From contig CAJBLC010000134.1 in assembly GCA_903953805.1 (NCBI GenBank), positions 1 to 24,820 of the forward strand: a stretch of 24,820 nt of DNA, written 5' to 3'. Positions 22,795-24,820 of this stretch are shown piece by piece; the stretch's first letter is position 1; every line of letters starts with the position of its first letter. Both the position numbers and the translations under genes were made by a program. The notes beneath the pieces are model-generated. The model did not search any database. It was not told the DNA's origin and saw only the letters and a list, made by a program, of their open reading frames with translations. This stretch comes from an uncultured Actinomycetes bacterium. GTDB taxonomy: Bacteria; Actinomycetota; Actinomycetes; Nanopelagicales; Nanopelagicaceae.

Positions 22795-23538
22795 ATGAAA
22801 CTGCCACTGACCAAGCCACGTCCACTGGGATTAGTTCTCGGATCTATCTTCATTGCGATCGGTCTTATCTATGGTGGATCGCTCATTGGAGCTGGACTCG
22901 CAGCGAAGGCTGGCAATGCAATCACCGTGACAGGTTCTGCAAAGACATCTGCAACTGCAGATAACGTGGTCTGGACTCTTGGCGTAAATGAGAGTGCATC
23001 AACTGCTGCAGCCGCCGTGAAGAAGGCAGAGAAGAGTTCTGCCGCACTTCATGATTACCTCACAACTGGTGGAGTTGTAGAAACTGGTATTGAAGTTGGT
23101 GGAATTACAACATATCCAAATAATGAATATGTCAACGGAAATCCAACCGGACGAGTTCTCTCTTACAACGCAAACCAGAACACAACAACTCGAAGCACTG
23201 ATGTTGCATTGATTAAGAAGTTAAGTACAGGACTCGGCACACTCCTTCAAACAGGAGCGAATATTTCAAATGGTGGCCCTCAGTATCTCGTATCAACTTT
23301 GGCATCACTTCGCCCTCAGCTCTTAGCTGCTGCAATGAAGGATGCGAAGGTTCGCGCAGAGGCGATTACATCTGCAGTCGGTGGAAAGGTTGGCTCAGTT
23401 ATCTCGGTAACGAGCGGGCCAGTTCAAGTAACTGCACCAGACTCTACGGATACATCAGGAAGCGGTTCTTACGATACGCAGACAATTCCTAAGACGGTCT
23501 CTGTAACAGTGAGTGTGAGTTTTAAAGTCTCGAAGTAA
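22795..23538 (+). CDS. SIMPL-domain (DUF541) protein with N-terminal anchor
   Basis: 247 residues from ATG 22795: a short basic N-terminus, one transmembrane segment (about 10-30), then an extracytoplasmic SIMPL domain beginning ITVTGSAKTSATAD and including the YNANQNTTTRSTD strand and the helix with AAMKDAKVRAEAITSAVGGKVG. SIMPL/DUF541 proteins (E. coli YggE, BP26) are envelope proteins of uncertain role, some linked to oxidative stress. An upstream ATG at 22747 with GAGGGG nearby would add 16 residues (263 total); I prefer 22795 because of the TATTAT box and because the added residues put an odd, acidic segment before the anchor. The stop is directly followed by the fabF stop on the other strand. 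Confidence 0.82.
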   Translation: MKLPLTKPRPLGLVLGSIFIAIGLIYGGSLIGAGLAAKAGNAITVTGSAKTSATADNVVWTLGVNESASTAAAAVKKAEKSSAALHDYLTTGGVVETGIEVGGITTYPNNEYVNGNPTGRVLSYNANQNTTTRSTDVALIKKLSTGLGTLLQTGANISNGGPQYLVSTLASLRPQLLAAAMKDAKVRAEAITSAVGGKVGSVISVTSGPVQVTAPDSTDTSGSGSYDTQTIPKTVSVTVSVSFKVSK

Positions 23539-24780
23539 TTACGCTTCGAAGGATTTAAAGACTAAGACGACGTTATGGCCACCAAAGCCAAATGAGTCGT
23601 TCAATGCGACGATTGGGCCAGCGGGAAGAGCGCGCGGCTTATCGCGCACAACATCGACGGTAACTGCCTCATCGAGATTTTCAATATTGATAGTTGGTGG
23701 AGCCATTCGGTGATGGAGGGCCAATACACAGAAGATGGATTCAATCGCGCCAGCACCGCCAAGCAAGTGGCCGGTCATCGATTTGGTCGCGGAAACTGCA
23801 ACGTGAGAGATGTGCTCGCCGAGCGCTGCGCCAAGGGCATTCGCTTCCGCAACATCGCCCGCAGGTGTTGATGTGGCGTGAGCATTGAGGTGAACGACTT
23901 CAGAGAGATTGACACCGGAATCTTCGAGTGCGAACTTCACCGCCCGGGTAACGCCAGTGCCCTCTGGATCGGGCGCTGCAATGTGATAGCCATCTGATGT
24001 GAGGCCCTGACCTGCGAGTTCTGCATAAATCTTTGCGCCGCGCTTTTGGGCATGCTCGAGTGATTCAAGGACGACGACTCCGCCGCCTTCACCAAGAACA
24101 AAGCCATCGCGATCTTTATCGTATGGACGTGATGCCTTTGTGGGATCGTCATTCCGCGTAGAGAGCGCCTTCATCGATGCAAAGCCAGCCATCGGAAGTG
24201 CATGGATTGCAGCTTCAACGCCACCAGTAACGACAATATCTGCACGTCCGGTGCGGATCATCTCCATCGCATAGCCGATCGCTTCGGCACCAGAGGCACA
24301 TGCACTCACTGGAGTATGTACGCCAGCTTTGGCTTGAAGTTCTAGACCAACATTTGCCGATGGTCCATTTGGCATCAACATCGGGACGGTATGAGGGCTA
24401 ACGCTGCGCGCACCTTTAGTTCTCAAGATGTCATATTGATCTAAGAGAGTAATAACGCCACCGATTCCTGATGCAACGACGACTCCAAGTCGAGTCTTAT
24501 CGACATTGGGGGAGCCGGCATCCTTCCACGCTTCGCGCGCGGCGATCAATGCAAATTGCTCGGATCGATCGAGGCGACGCATTTCAACGCGCTCCATGAC
24601 CTCTGATGGTTCAACTGCTACACGCGCAGCAAATTGCACAGATGCTTCTTGGGCCCACTCTTCAGTAAGAGTGCGAACACCGCTCTTGCCTGCGAGCAGG
24701 GCTTCCCAAGTAGTTGGGACATCGCCACCAAGTGGTGTCGTTGCGCCAAGCCCTGTGACAACTACGCGTGTTTTAGACAT
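23539..24780 (-). CDS. fabF: Beta-ketoacyl-ACP synthase II
   Basis: Elongating condensing enzyme of type II fatty acid synthesis: joins malonyl-ACP to an acyl chain. Thiolase fold with nucleophile Cys161 (VSACASGAEA), His301 (NAHATSTPAGD), Lys333 and His338 (KSMTGHLLGGAGA), and C-terminal NDSFGFGGHN. The NAHATxTPAGD form is like mycobacterial KasA and other actinobacterial enzymes. Length 413 is normal. AAGAGG five bases before the ATG is the ribosome site. The preceding gene on the same strand ends 25 bases upstream and is probably acpP. Confidence 0.96.
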   Translation of the reverse strand: MSKTRVVVTGLGATTPLGGDVPTTWEALLAGKSGVRTLTEEWAQEASVQFAARVAVEPSEVMERVEMRRLDRSEQFALIAAREAWKDAGSPNVDKTRLGVVVASGIGGVITLLDQYDILRTKGARSVSPHTVPMLMPNGPSANVGLELQAKAGVHTPVSACASGAEAIGYAMEMIRTGRADIVVTGGVEAAIHALPMAGFASMKALSTRNDDPTKASRPYDKDRDGFVLGEGGGVVVLESLEHAQKRGAKIYAELAGQGLTSDGYHIAAPDPEGTGVTRAVKFALEDSGVNLSEVVHLNAHATSTPAGDVAEANALGAALGEHISHVAVSATKSMTGHLLGGAGAIESIFCVLALHHRMAPPTINIENLDEAVTVDVVRDKPRALPAGPIVALNDSFGFGGHNVVLVFKSFEA

Positions 24781-24785
24781 GAATA

Positions 24786-24791
24786 CCTCTT
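24786..24791 (-). promoter_or_regulatory. Ribosome binding site of fabF
   Basis: Minus-strand AAGAGG, five bases before ATG 24780. Consistent with translation from a longer operon message starting upstream, unlike the leaderless genes. Confidence 0.65.
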
Positions 24792-24805
24792 AGAGAGAAG
24801 GAGAG

Positions 24806-24820
24806 TTACTTTGCTGCTGA
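24806..24820 (-). CDS. acpP: C-terminal end of a gene, probably acyl carrier protein
   Basis: Only four codons and a TAA stop (24806-24808) are visible on the minus strand, reading Ser-Ala-Ala-Lys-stop. The identification rests on position: in Actinobacteria acpP commonly precedes fabF. The tail is compatible with an ACP end but proves nothing. Confidence 0.4.
   Translation of the reverse strand, partial: SAAK

Noticed and set aside
23530..23549. Stem-loop TCGAAG/CTTCGA at the SIMPL/fabF junction as a terminator
   Set aside because: The stem is only six pairs, is not GC-rich and has no T run on either strand; both arms are also explained by coding sequence.
1..24820. CRISPR array, insertion sequence, prophage or toxin-antitoxin module
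   Set aside because: No spaced direct repeats, transposase or phage proteins, or recognisable toxin pairs; nearly all sequence is accounted for by housekeeping and envelope genes.

Overview
The window looks like a gene-dense, mid-GC chromosome segment from a free-living actinobacterium. The gene order leuA-recO-uppS, dgt-dnaG-tRNA-Asn, the alpha2-type glycyl-tRNA synthetase, the KasA-like active-site motif in FabF and the many apparently leaderless starts all fit Actinobacteria. Compact spacing, moderate GC and a bifunctional KatG would suit a streamlined freshwater lineage such as acI/Nanopelagicales. That placement is inference from content; no marker here proves it. I see no phage, insertion sequence, CRISPR array or plasmid signature.

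Layout. 1-7219: leuA (5' end cut by the window), recO and uppS on +; a BenE-type transporter on - whose 3' end overlaps uppS; then glyS, a tRNA-dihydrouridine synthase and a DUF218 membrane protein closely packed on +. 7232-11619: dgt, dnaG, tRNA-Asn, a DoxX-Rieske fusion protein and a small ACT-domain protein on +. 11606-14161: galE, a secreted GH25 muramidase and a small protein resembling the actinobacterial DnaX (gamma/tau) C-terminal domain, all on -. 14223-17089: katG and an alpha/beta hydrolase on +. 17093-18305: a CAT-anticodon tRNA and a secreted copper type II monooxygenase of the PHM/DBM family on -. 18367-22279: an extracytoplasmic hydrolase fused through one membrane helix to an ABC ATPase, its ABC-2 permease and an M23 (LytM) peptidase on +. 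22338-24820: a cold-shock protein with a structured leader (-), a SIMPL-domain protein (+), fabF and the last codons of a gene that is probably acpP (-).

Expression. The most consistent signal beyond the genes is a TANNNT hexamer exactly six bases upstream of an ATG or GTG start, seen at ten genes (recO, BenE, dnaG, ACT, galE, katG, the copper monooxygenase, the hydrolase-ABC fusion, M23 and a revised SIMPL start), with near versions at two more. This is the layout expected when the -10 box places the transcript start on the start codon, giving a leaderless mRNA. Genes with a clear Shine-Dalgarno (glyS, the ABC permease, csp, fabF) lack it.

Most candidate novelty is in the envelope genes: the hydrolase-TM-ABC fusion facing a copper monooxygenase across a 61-bp divergent promoter, the DoxX-Rieske fusion with an internal twin-arginine motif, and the stand-alone DnaX-tail-like protein translationally coupled to a lysozyme. 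Their functions are inferred from domain recognition by eye.
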